Source of the DNA: an uncultured Caldilineaceae bacterium
Lineage (GTDB): Bacteria; Chloroflexota; Anaerolineae; Caldilineales; Caldilineaceae
Length of the DNA: 64,000 nucleotides
Assembly (NCBI GenBank): GCA_951812725.1
Contig: OX638330.1
Location: 2,976,001-3,040,000, forward strand
Direction of reading: 5' to 3'
The position numbers were made by a program, and so were the translations under genes. The notes beneath the pieces are model-generated. The model saw nothing but the letters and a program-made list of their open reading frames with translations. It had not been told where the DNA came from and ran no database searches. Of this stretch, positions 29,304-37,263 are shown one piece after another (position 1 is the stretch's first letter; every line of letters starts with the position of its first letter).

Positions 29304-30170
29304 ATGAAGAGCGACTATACGGCCACAAGTTCCAGACATCGGATGGCGACCCTGCTCGAAAAAGTTCGCGTTGCGGTGATTCATGTGGTACTGCTGGCGT
29401 TCGCCTTCACTTCGGTCATGCCGTTCGTGTGGATGTTCTTCGGCTCGTTCAAGTCTTATGTCGAACTCACCAGCGGTGAAAGCCTCGTGCCGCAGGTCTG
29501 GACGTTGGACAATTACCGCACCATCATCTTCCGGGCGAACTTCCCAAAGGCGTTTTGGAACAGTGCAGTCGTATCGTTGGTCGTATCGGGCTGCGTGGTG
29601 CTGACTTCGGCGGCGGCGGCCTACGTCTTCGCCAAATACCGCTTCTGGGGAAAAGAACAACTATTCATCGTAATCCTCTCTACGATGATGGTCCCATTTG
29701 CGGTCGTCCTGGTGCCCCTCTACGTGACCATCGCCGACATTGGGTTGTACAACAAGCTGGGAGGGGTGATCGTACCGGTCCTGTTCTCCACGTTTGGCAT
29801 CTTTCTGATGCGCCAGTTTCTGGAGGGGATCCCCTCCGACCTGATCGATGCCGGCCGCATTGACGGTGCCTCGGAATGGTGGATCTTCAGCCGCATCATC
29901 ATCCCACTTTCCACGGCGCCGATGGCAGCTTTGGCCGTCTTCACCTTTCTATTCAACTGGGACAACTTTCTGTGGCCGTCGGTGGTTCTGACAAGTCCGC
30001 AGTCGCAAACGTTGCCCCTCGTCCTGGCCGGGCTGCGCAGCCTCTATCTGGACCGCTATGAGATGTGGTCGGCCGGCTCCATGCTGACCGTGGCTCCGGT
30101 CATGCTGCTTTACGCGGTGGCGCAAAAGCAGTTCATTCGGGGAATCACCATGACCGGGCTGAAAGCGTAG
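29304..30170 (+). CDS. Carbohydrate ABC permease, MalG-like, orphan duplicate
   Basis: A protein of 288 residues from ATG 29304 (MKSDY). Intact, with six helices, the EAA loop SDLIDAGRIDGASEWWIFS and the C-terminus GITMTGLKA. It is about 89% identical to the permease at 34040-34906. Differences cluster in the first 110 residues, while the next 110 or so have only one, and most DNA changes there are silent. Its former partners (binding protein, first permease, dehydratase) are gone or broken. It may still be used by swapping into the intact system, or it may be at the start of decay. Confidence 0.85.
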   Translation: MKSDYTATSSRHRMATLLEKVRVAVIHVVLLAFAFTSVMPFVWMFFGSFKSYVELTSGESLVPQVWTLDNYRTIIFRANFPKAFWNSAVVSLVVSGCVVLTSAAAAYVFAKYRFWGKEQLFIVILSTMMVPFAVVLVPLYVTIADIGLYNKLGGVIVPVLFSTFGIFLMRQFLEGIPSDLIDAGRIDGASEWWIFSRIIIPLSTAPMAALAVFTFLFNWDNFLWPSVVLTSPQSQTLPLVLAGLRSLYLDRYEMWSAGSMLTVAPVMLLYAVAQKQFIRGITMTGLKA

Positions 30171-30179
30171 GAGGAAGAG

Positions 30180-30960
30180 TTGAAGATCCAGAAACTGGAG
30201 ACAGTCTGGTTTGAAGAGCAGTTTAATACGCTCTGGCTGCGCATTCACACCGACGTGGGGCTGGTAGGGTTGGGCGAAACATACTACGTGGTGCGCTGTG
30301 GCGGCGGTAATACATGATGTCTTTGCCAACCTGCTGGTAGGGCGCTTTGTTCTCGATATCGAAAACCATTGGAGCAACTTGCTCGCCACTGTGAACTTCT
30401 TCAGAATTGCCGGTGCCAAAATGCGCGCAATCCCGTCTGTTCAAGTGGCTCTATGTGACCTGCTTGGACGGTAAACAGGCCAGCCCATTTGCATCCTTTT
30501 GGGCGGGCCCAGCGGTGACCACTTCTTAGTTTTTGAGTAACTACTAAGCCACAGTAGCTGACCAGCCAGTCGTCCTTGGAACCATTCAGGCTCTTGGTGA
30601 CGCAACTGGTGTACAGCCGCCGCCATGCTCGCCAGCCGACACGTTGCGATGAAGGCACACGGTCAGTGAGGCCTGATTTTGTAGGGGGGCGTTGCGGGGG
30701 CGCAGCCCCTGCACAAGGGAGGGCCGAAGGCCCGACCGCCCAGAATACAACAATGAAGGGAGAAGAACACCTTTGCTCCCCTCGTTCAGTGTTGCGAATC
30801 AGTTGCGGCTGAGTAGTTACGTTTTTGACACTTGTGTAAGCCATGGCCCCCAAATGGACTACCACGCCTGGATGGAGGGTCGAGTAGGCGACCTGGTGCA
30901 GGAGCTGCTGGCAGCGGGTGGTCGGGCAATGAATGTCTGGCAATGGGATCAGTTCGGCGG
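30180..30960 (+). pseudogene. Decayed enolase-superfamily dehydratase interrupted by a MITE-like element
   Basis: This aligns with the first ~490 bases of the intact gene at 34916-36130, starting at the same TTG behind GGAGG. A frame shift occurs near 30293, several stops follow (for example TAA at 30472), and a 284-bp element (30537-30820) is inserted. The homology resumes at about 30823 and ends near 30960, where it joins the copied 5' end of the hydroxyacid dehydrogenase. The catalytic barrel is absent. Clearly non-functional. Confidence 0.9.
30537..30820. mobile_element. 284-bp MITE-like non-autonomous element with TIRs and 8-bp target duplication
   Basis: Comparison with the uninterrupted paralogous gene at 34916 defines the ends exactly. 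The terminal inverted repeats start GTAACTACTAAGCCACAG on the left and, read inward from the right, GTAACTACTCAGCCGCAA (16 of 18 matching). The 8-bp GTTTTTGA flanks both sides (30529-30536 and 30821-30828). No gene fits inside. The GC-rich core (30684-30740) is the dispersed repeat also found at 18375-18432, 42815-42870 and 43028-43084. An 8-bp duplication is made by several transposase families, so the mobilising element cannot be named from this window. Confidence 0.88.
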
Positions 30961-31006
30961 TCAAACGCACCACGCGGAAATCTTGTAGATTACGCCAGTC
31001 AGACTT
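30955..31006 (-). pseudogene. 5' fragment of the 2-hydroxyacid dehydrogenase gene (duplication scar)
   Basis: About 17 codons equivalent to the start of the gene at 27626-28681 (SDWRNLQDFRVVRL versus SDWNHLQDFRVVRL). The start codon has become AAG. It is fused head-on to the truncated dehydratase copy. It marks the junction of the tandem duplication. Confidence 0.85.
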
Positions 31007-31235
31007 GGGATGGCCTCCTGCTATCAACACTCCTTTGCCGCGTTCTCAAAGCCTGCGTAGACGCCCTGTGGAAGGGGAGTTAAGGCGAGTCCGAGGCTTA
31101 TGCGGAGTCGCGGGTAAGAGCCTCTTTTGCGCAAAAAAACTGCTTGCGAACTCACTGGGGTTGTGCTAGGATTTTGCCTGGAGCAAAAATATTGTCAATT
31201 GTTTTTGCCTGTCAATCAAGTGGCGATTTCCCCTA
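31007..31235. repeat. Duplicated divergent control region, copy 2 (upstream of ABC system 2)
   Basis: Homologous to 28682-28905. TGTCAAT boxes lie at 31193-31199 and 31210-31216. A weak plus-strand promoter candidate (TTGCGA, 17 bases, TAGGAT) overlaps about 31144-31172. The further 294 bases to the binding-protein gene at 31530 hold nothing else that I recognise. Confidence 0.7.
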
Positions 31236-31529
31236 TCTTTCAGGAGAATAGATCATCAACCCATAGCCATTCTTTTAGCCCTTTGATTCGGTCAGATCAT
31301 AGGCACGTAATTACTGTTACAAAAGGGGCTCCGACGCCCGGCGGCATGCTGATTATCCCGTCCGACCCACGTGGTGGATTGCCTTACCTAATGTGAGGGC
31401 GGCAAGAGATCCCTTGGGACAGCCCAACTGGCCAAATTAGAGCCCAACGCGAGTTCTCGTAGCCATTTTGCACTAGCATCCCATGCAGTTTCTGAACGTC
31501 ACGTTACCACTCTGAAAGGAGAAAAGACG

Positions 31530-32921
31530 ATGAATCACAGAGCTATGAGCAGGCGATCATTTTTGCGGCTCGGCGGCATTGCCGTTGTTGGCGGCGCGTT
31601 GGCAGCTTGCGCGCCAGCCACGCCAGCGCAGGAGAGTTCGGGGGGAGAGTCCGCCGCGTCTGAGATGCAGGCTGGCATTGAGGGCAGGGAGTATATCTTG
31701 TGGGGATTGCAGTATGACCCCCACGTAGAGCGTTACCACATGCTGTCTGATGCCTTTAAGGAAGTGTCCGGCGCAGTGGCGGTTGTGGAGCCGCAGGCGT
31801 GGCCGTTGGAGACCAAAGTAATCTCGGCCATGGCCGCGGGTACGGTTCCCGACGTGACCTGCATCATGGGCAAACAGCTTGTGCCCTTGCTGGAACAGGG
31901 GGCCTTGATACCGATGGCAGAGGCAGTATTCGAGCCTGCCGGCATCGATCCTGATGAGTTCTTCAATCCCGGCGCGATCGGCGCATACTTCTACGACGGA
32001 CACCATTGGGGTGTCCCGGTCGAGGACAATAACGTGGGGCAGGCGGTCGGCGTGCGCACTGATTGGGTCGAGGAGGCCGGCGACGAGGCCATGGAAATAT
32101 GGAACAACGCGCTGGAGTTGGGTTGGTTTGACAGTTTCGAGTCGGTCTGGCATTTGGCAGAGATTCTTCAGCAGACCGACGACGACGGCAATGTCAAGGT
32201 CTGGGGCTTGAACGGCCAGGGTTGGGACAACCGCACCTGGATGGGCATCATGCGCGACCTGGGGCAGGACTGGTGGGACTCCGCCAACCAGGAGTTTTTC
32301 CTCAATAGTGAAGCGGCTATGGAGGCCCTCAGGATCTATGTAGACGAGCCCATCTTCCAACGCGGGATCGAGGCACACTTGGATACGTCTCACTTCAATG
32401 CTCTCTTGGCTGGGCGAGTTGCCGTGGCGATGGGGAACAACGCGATGGCCGGCGAGGGGGCCAAGATCGGCCTGCCAATCGAAGCGGTAGCAAGACCGCC
32501 TACTACACTGGGACAGGATCCGCTTTTCGTCGGTGAAGGCGGTTGGGGGTTCGAGGTGCCAAAGGAAGCGGAGAGTCAAGACGTAGGGATTGAGTTCCTG
32601 CGCTATATGTGTACTTATGATGCGCAGTATATCTTTTCGGGAATCTACGGTGGTAGTATGCCTGCTGCTGTCGAAGTGATGCACTCCGACATTTACGAGG
32701 GCGATAACCCTGTTAAGCGCAGCGTACGTCGCAGCGTAAATGTGCTAACCAACACGGTGTACTATGGCTGGGGATTCGGAATCCCCTCCGAGATGGAGCG
32801 GATCACGTCAACGGCGATCACACAGGTGCGCACGGGCGAGTTGGTCATCGCCGAGGCGTGTGATCAGATGCAGGCCGAGATGATTCAACATCACGAGCAA
32901 TGGCTGGAAGCCCAGTCATAA
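31530..32921 (+). CDS. Sugar-binding protein of ABC system 2 (Tat-type lipoprotein)
   Basis: A protein of 463 residues with AAAGGAG upstream. The N-terminus carries a twin-arginine motif (MSRRSFLRLGG) and a lipobox (GALAAC), so it should be exported folded and lipid-anchored. The family-1 binding-protein body has VISAMAAGTVPDVTCIMG, DGHHWGVPVEDNNVGQAVGVRTDWVEEAG and a Trp-rich ligand region (WGLNGQGWDNRTWMGIM). It starts the intact operon binding protein-permease-permease-dehydratase. The dehydratase suggests that the cargo is an acid sugar or is converted to one. Its copy in the upstream duplicate has been deleted entirely. Confidence 0.92.
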   Translation: MNHRAMSRRSFLRLGGIAVVGGALAACAPATPAQESSGGESAASEMQAGIEGREYILWGLQYDPHVERYHMLSDAFKEVSGAVAVVEPQAWPLETKVISAMAAGTVPDVTCIMGKQLVPLLEQGALIPMAEAVFEPAGIDPDEFFNPGAIGAYFYDGHHWGVPVEDNNVGQAVGVRTDWVEEAGDEAMEIWNNALELGWFDSFESVWHLAEILQQTDDDGNVKVWGLNGQGWDNRTWMGIMRDLGQDWWDSANQEFFLNSEAAMEALRIYVDEPIFQRGIEAHLDTSHFNALLAGRVAVAMGNNAMAGEGAKIGLPIEAVARPPTTLGQDPLFVGEGGWGFEVPKEAESQDVGIEFLRYMCTYDAQYIFSGIYGGSMPAAVEVMHSDIYEGDNPVKRSVRRSVNVLTNTVYYGWGFGIPSEMERITSTAITQVRTGELVIAEACDQMQAEMIQHHEQWLEAQS

Positions 32922-32947
32922 GCACCGCGTAAACGACGGAAGGAATG

Positions 32948-32981
32948 GAGCAGGTTTCCACGCAGATTTGGGAACCTGCTC
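32948..32981 (+). promoter_or_regulatory. Intercistronic stem-loop between binding protein and permease (system 2)
   Basis: A 12-bp inverted repeat with one mismatch (32948-32959 with 32970-32981) and a 10-base loop, in the 125-base gap after the binding-protein stop. There is no long T-run. It may be a partial terminator or an RNA-stability element that keeps binding protein more abundant than permease. Confidence 0.6.
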
Positions 32982-33046
32982 GCCCCTTTGGAGAATAGAA
33001 TGAATAGGCCTTGTCCGGTGATTCTGCCTTCGGGGGAGTCAGAGTG

Positions 33047-33970
33047 ATGGTAAGACAGCCTGGTGACCGGCTTACGGAAACGCGCCGAATTTTGCGCAAG
33101 CCTCAATTCTGGTTCGGCCTGGCCGTGCTGTCCCCGCTGATCATCTGGTACGTCTGGTTCGCTTTTTCGCCGATCCTGCGCGCTTTCTGGATGGCAGTGG
33201 TCGAGTACAAGATCCTGCAGCCCGACCAGAGTCCCTTCGTCGGTCTGCGGCATTTCCGAATGCTGTTCGAATACAATTTGTTCTGGGTTTCGATCCGCAA
33301 CACGCTCGTCTATGCGATGGTCTTCTATGCTGGCATGGTTCCGCTGGCCCTCTTCGTTTCCGCCTGCCTGACTTCGGTGACGCGCGGGCGCAACTTTTAT
33401 CAATTCGTAATCTTCCTGCCCGTGGTCGTCTCGCTGGTGGCGATCTCGCTCCTGTTCAAGATGCTGATGAACCCCCAACTCGGTCAGATCAATCAGATTC
33501 TGAAATCAGTGGGAATCCCGCCAAGCCAGTTCCTCACCAGCCATGAGACTGCGCTATATTCGGTGATCGGCGTGGACATCTGGAAGGCGCTCGGCTTCTA
33601 CGTGGTGATCCTGACCGCGGGCATGTTGAACATCCCGGAAGAGATGTATGACGCGGCCAAGGTGGACGGGGCGGGCATCTGGCAACGGTTCTGGCGTGTA
33701 ACTCTGCCGCTGCTGGGGCATACGCTAACGCTGGTCAGTGTTCTGATCGTGATGCACGGTTTGCAGGTATTCACCCAGGTTGTGGTCATGCCCTCACAAG
33801 CGGGCGGGCCGGGCAATGCCACTTACGTAATGAACTTGCTCGTATACAACGAAGCCTTCACCAATCTTCGCTTTGGTTTCGCCACCGCAACCGCCTTTAC
33901 TCTCTTTATCTTCGTATTCGTGATCACCGTTGTGCAGTTGCGGATTCTGCGGCCAAGCTGGAGCTATTGA
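33047..33970 (+). CDS. Carbohydrate ABC permease, MalF-like (system 2)
   Basis: A protein of 307 residues. ATG 33047 has GGGGGAG eight bases before it. Six hydrophobic segments; the EAA loop is EEMYDAAKVDGAGIWQRFW, followed by VTLPLLGH; the C-terminus is a short basic LRILRPSWSY. It forms the channel together with the MalG-like gene 69 bases on. The upstream duplicate of this gene is the remnant at 28906-29234. Confidence 0.93.
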   Translation: MVRQPGDRLTETRRILRKPQFWFGLAVLSPLIIWYVWFAFSPILRAFWMAVVEYKILQPDQSPFVGLRHFRMLFEYNLFWVSIRNTLVYAMVFYAGMVPLALFVSACLTSVTRGRNFYQFVIFLPVVVSLVAISLLFKMLMNPQLGQINQILKSVGIPPSQFLTSHETALYSVIGVDIWKALGFYVVILTAGMLNIPEEMYDAAKVDGAGIWQRFWRVTLPLLGHTLTLVSVLIVMHGLQVFTQVVVMPSQAGGPGNATYVMNLLVYNEAFTNLRFGFATATAFTLFIFVFVITVVQLRILRPSWSY

Positions 33971-34039
33971 ACGAAGGCGGTTAGCGGGGGCGGGAAGCAA
34001 GATCGGTCCGGCAGCGAAACGGCAGTGCATTTACAACAT

Positions 34040-34906
34040 ATGAAAAGCGACAACACCGTTACAATTTCCAGATACCGGATGGCGACCCTGATCGAGCAGG
34101 CCCGCTTTGCCTTGATCCATGCAATTCTGCTGGCTATCGCCTTTGTTTCGGTCATGCCGTTCGTGTGGATGTTCTTCGGCTCCTTCAAGTCGTATGTCGA
34201 ACTCACCAGCGGTGAAAGCCTTGTGCCGCTGGCCTGGACTGTGGACAACTACCGTGCAATCATCTTCCGGGCGAACTTCCCACAGGCTTTTTGGAACAGC
34301 ACGATCGTATCTCTGATAGTAACGGGCTGCGTGGTGCTGACTTCGGCGGCGGCGGCCTACGTCTTCGCCAAGTACCGATTTTGGGGCAAAGAGCAACTCT
34401 TCATCGTGATCCTCTCAACGATGATGGTCCCGTTTGCGGTCGTCCTGGTGCCCCTCTACGTGACTATCGCCGACATCGGGCTGAACAACAAGCTGGGCGG
34501 GGTGATTGTACCGGTGCTGTTTTCCACGTTTGGCATCTTTCTGATGCGCCAGTTTCTGGAGGGGATCCCCTCCGATCTGATCGATGCCGGCCGCATTGAC
34601 GGTGCCTCGGAATGGTGGATCTTCAGCCGCATCATCATCCCACTTTCCACGGCGCCGATGGCAGCTTTGGCCGTCTTCACCTTTCTTTTCAATTGGGACA
34701 ACTTCCTGTGGCCGTTGGTGGTCCTGACAAGTCCGAAGTCGCAGACGTTGCCCCTCGTCCTGGCCGGGCTGCGCAGCCTTTATTGGGAGCGTTATGATAT
34801 GTGGGCGGCCGGCTCCATGCTGACCGTGGCTCCGGTCATGCTGCTCTACGCCGTGGCGCAGAAACAGTTCATTCGGGGCATCACCATGACCGGGCTGAAA
34901 GCGTAG
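34040..34906 (+). CDS. Carbohydrate ABC permease, MalG-like (system 2)
   Basis: A protein of 288 residues from ATG 34040 (MKSDN); a GTG five codons earlier is possible, and neither has a strong ribosome-binding site. The EAA loop SDLIDAGRIDGASEWWIFS and the C-terminus GITMTGLKA are identical to the duplicate at 29304-30170. It is followed after nine bases by the dehydratase gene, so transport and first enzymatic step are co-expressed. Confidence 0.93.
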   Translation: MKSDNTVTISRYRMATLIEQARFALIHAILLAIAFVSVMPFVWMFFGSFKSYVELTSGESLVPLAWTVDNYRAIIFRANFPQAFWNSTIVSLIVTGCVVLTSAAAAYVFAKYRFWGKEQLFIVILSTMMVPFAVVLVPLYVTIADIGLNNKLGGVIVPVLFSTFGIFLMRQFLEGIPSDLIDAGRIDGASEWWIFSRIIIPLSTAPMAALAVFTFLFNWDNFLWPLVVLTSPKSQTLPLVLAGLRSLYWERYDMWAAGSMLTVAPVMLLYAVAQKQFIRGITMTGLKA

Positions 34907-34915
34907 GAGGAAGAG

Positions 34916-36130
34916 TTGAAGATCCAGAAACTGGAGACAGTCTGGTTTGAAGAGCAGTTTAATACGCTCTGGCTTCGCATTCACACCGACGAGGGACTGA
35001 TCGGTCTAGGCGAGACTTACTACGTGCCGCGTGCGGTGGCGGCGGTGATACATGATGTCTTTGCCAACCTGCTGGTGGGCCGCTCTGTTTTCGACATCGA
35101 GAGCCACTGGAGCAACATGTTCGCAACGGTGAATTTCTTCGGCTTTGCCGGCGCGGAGACGCGCGCCATTTCGACGGTTGACGTGGCACTGTGGGACTTG
35201 CTGGGGCAGTATACAGGCCAGCCCATCTACAACCTGCTGGGCGGGCGCAGCCGCGACCGCATCTCGATCTATAACACTTGCGTCAGCCACGGCCCCCATT
35301 TGGACTACCACGCCTGGAGTGAAGGTAGGGCAGGCGAACTGGCGCAGGAGTTGCTGGCTACTGGGACCAAAGCGATGAAAATCTGGCCCTGGGATCAGTT
35401 TGGCGTTTCGCTGGGCGGTCCTGTTGGTCAGCGCGCCGGCGTGAGCGCGGTGGGGCCTGTCGGACACTACCTGGATCCTGATGACCTCAGACGCGGTCTG
35501 GAACCGGTCCAACAGATCCGGGAGGCCGTGGGAGACAAGATGCAGATTGCGATTGAGGGGCACGCGCGTTGGAACCTGCCAATCGCAATAGATATAGGCC
35601 GTGCGCTGGAACCATACGACATAATGTGGCTTGAAGAGATCATCCCCGCCGACAATGTCGATTCATACGCCCGTTTGGCCGCGGCTACAAAGGTGCCGCT
35701 GTGCGTGAGCGAACGGCTTTTCACCCGGTTCGGCTTCCGGCAGGTCGTGGAAAAGAATGCAGCCCACATCGTAATGCCGGACATGGCCTGGACCGGCGGC
35801 TTGACCGAGACCCGCAAGATCGTCTCTCTGGCGGACACATACTACCTTCCCTTTACGACGCATGACACGATAGGCCCGGTAGCGTTGTGGTCGGCGGCCC
35901 ATTTGGCGGCGCACGCGCCCAATGCCATGATAATGGAGACGGTGCGCGCCTATACAGAGGGCTGGTACAATGATGTGATGACCGAGAGGTTGGTGATCCG
36001 GGAAGGCCATCTGGAGTTTCCGGACCGGCCTGGCCTCGGCACGGCGTTGCGGCCGGAGGTGCTGGCGCGTGGTGATGTCCACATTGAGGTCAGCGACGCG
36101 TCGAGTCTTAAGGATGTTTCAGGGGGATAG
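34916..36130 (+). CDS. Mandelate racemase/muconate lactonizing family dehydratase (intact copy)
   Basis: A protein of 404 residues starting at TTG 34916 behind GGAGG. Enolase-superfamily landmarks: DEGLIGLGETYYVPRA, TVDVALWDLLGQYTGQPIY, KAMKIWPWDQFG (second-strand base), IAIEGHARWN (metal ligand plus His), MWLEEIIPADN, CVSERLFTRFGFR, MPDMAWTGG, and THDTIGPVA with the last-strand His. The Glu-x-His and the final His fit the acid-sugar dehydratases related to galactonate and mannonate dehydratase. Being the last gene of the ABC operon, it probably dehydrates the imported aldonate or its oxidised form. The substrate is unknown. A decayed half-copy lies at 30180-30960. Confidence 0.9.
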   Translation: MKIQKLETVWFEEQFNTLWLRIHTDEGLIGLGETYYVPRAVAAVIHDVFANLLVGRSVFDIESHWSNMFATVNFFGFAGAETRAISTVDVALWDLLGQYTGQPIYNLLGGRSRDRISIYNTCVSHGPHLDYHAWSEGRAGELAQELLATGTKAMKIWPWDQFGVSLGGPVGQRAGVSAVGPVGHYLDPDDLRRGLEPVQQIREAVGDKMQIAIEGHARWNLPIAIDIGRALEPYDIMWLEEIIPADNVDSYARLAAATKVPLCVSERLFTRFGFRQVVEKNAAHIVMPDMAWTGGLTETRKIVSLADTYYLPFTTHDTIGPVALWSAAHLAAHAPNAMIMETVRAYTEGWYNDVMTERLVIREGHLEFPDRPGLGTALRPEVLARGDVHIEVSDASSLKDVSGG

Positions 36131-36471
36131 GTGAGACTCTTTCTGGCAATCGTGCGGCCCCACATTATGAATTCGTCGTTGGCGCAGAGGGACTAGCAAC
36201 GCACTTGCGAGAACCCGGTCTAAAATCCACGGCGCTACCTACTGTTTGTCCCACTTGAGACCTAGACCTTGCAATTCCCTGAGGAGAGGGTTTGCGCCCT
36301 CGAACTCAGGATGCAGATCGCGGTTTCGTCATGTTTTCATATTGCCTTTGATTCGGGAGAGAATCGTAATTCCTCCCACATTAAGAGGTTGTGTAGCATT
36401 ATTGGTTTTGAAGGGCCTTTTGAGACAGTTTCAGGCTTGCAATATGTATAATTATACATAATAATTCACCG
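36131..36471. other. AT-richer gene-free interval before the toxin-antitoxin pair
   Basis: There are 341 bases with no supportable gene. From about 36340 the base composition becomes visibly richer in A+T than the surroundings and stays so through brnTA, as often seen for acquired toxin-antitoxin modules. It ends in the palindromic operator at 36443-36460. Confidence 0.5.
36443..36460. promoter_or_regulatory. 18-bp perfect palindrome, probable BrnA autoregulatory operator
   Basis: TATGTATAATTATACATA is a perfect palindrome placed 11 bases before the brnT start, and it contains a TATAAT that can act as the -10 box. Type II antitoxins with ribbon-helix-helix domains bind such sites to repress their own operon, which is established for BrnA. 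No good -35 is visible. BrnA binding here is inferred. Confidence 0.75.
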
Positions 36472-36777
36472 ATGAGAGTTGAATGGTCAGAGGCAAAGCG
36501 AATTTCCAATCTTCGCAAGCACCACCTGGACTTTGTTGATGCGAGAGTAGTCCTTGAAGGAGCGACAGTTTCATTTGAGGACGACAGATTTGATTACACC
36601 GAGGACAGGTTTATCTCTATTGGAATGTTGAAAGGGACTGTGGTGGTTATTGCTCATACTGAGAGGGAAGACGCGGTTCGAATCATTTCAATGAGAAAGG
36701 CAACGAACAATGAACGAAGAAACTACCTTGGAGAGTTCGCAGACGAATTGGGAAGTTCTGGAAGAATTGAAGGATGA
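36472..36777 (+). CDS. brnT: BrnT family ribonuclease toxin
   Basis: A protein of 101 residues of the BrnT (DUF497) family. It opens with the typical VEWSEAKRISNLRKHHLDFVDA, then RFISIGMLKGTVVVIAHTER and RIISMRKATNNERRNY, matching the family's 'R.I.aR.A...Er..Y' ending. BrnT has a RelE-like fold and cuts RNA to stop translation under stress; BrnA neutralises it. The reading frame runs 68 bases into brnA, so the C-terminus is about 15 residues longer than needed, and the two genes are translationally coupled. Confidence 0.92.
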   Translation: MRVEWSEAKRISNLRKHHLDFVDARVVLEGATVSFEDDRFDYTEDRFISIGMLKGTVVVIAHTEREDAVRIISMRKATNNERRNYLGEFADELGSSGRIEG

Positions 36778-37054
36778 GGATATCGATCTTAGCGAGATTC
36801 CTGAAGTTACTGCAGAACAGATAGCTCGCTCCTCCTTACGCGTTGGGGGTGAGCCTATTTCAAGACGCAAGGTGCGGGTCAATATCTATCTGGACGCTGA
36901 AATAGTTGCGTATTTTAAGGCTCAAGCAGGAGGCCGAGGATATCAAACATTAGTCAATGAGGCGTTAAAGGAAAATATCAGGATGAAAGGAATTGAGTCG
37001 CTTCTGCGGCAGGTGATACGAGAAGAAATGAATCCAGGCGCAAACACAGTGTGA
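36710..37054 (+). CDS. brnA: BrnA family antitoxin
   Basis: A protein of 114 residues from ATG 36710, overlapping brnT. The N-terminal half is acidic and probably flexible (toxin-binding). The C-terminal half is the BrnA ribbon-helix-helix domain: SRRKVRVNIYLDAEIVAYF then GRGYQTLVNEALKENI, matching 'kv.v.irlD.evl..fka.G.gyQt.iN.aLr'. It neutralises BrnT and, by analogy with characterised BrnA, represses the operon at the palindrome 36443-36460. Confidence 0.92.
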   Translation: MNEETTLESSQTNWEVLEELKDEDIDLSEIPEVTAEQIARSSLRVGGEPISRRKVRVNIYLDAEIVAYFKAQAGGRGYQTLVNEALKENIRMKGIESLLRQVIREEMNPGANTV

Positions 37055-37263
37055 TATCCGTAGGCTTTTGCCTGAAATGTTGGCCGTCGATTTCCGCATT
37101 TGTCTGTCATTTGTAGCCCGCGGCGGGCAGATTTTGCAGTGAAAGGTTAGTCTAGAACAGTGTTACCTCTCTGGGTGCGCACAACGGGAAACAGTTAGAA
37201 CATAGGCGCATTCTTCATTTGAACGCGATTGACTTACTCCAATGAGCCAATAGAGAAGAATCC

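Noticed and set aside
30401..31030. A 209-codon minus-strand frame beginning with hydroxyacid-dehydrogenase-like residues
   Set aside because: Only about 17 codons are homologous; the rest reads through the MITE and dead dehydratase. It is described as a duplication scar instead.
31557..32684. A 375-codon minus-strand frame opposite the binding protein of system 2
   Set aside because: A shadow frame. The plus strand has a Tat signal, a lipobox and an operon context.
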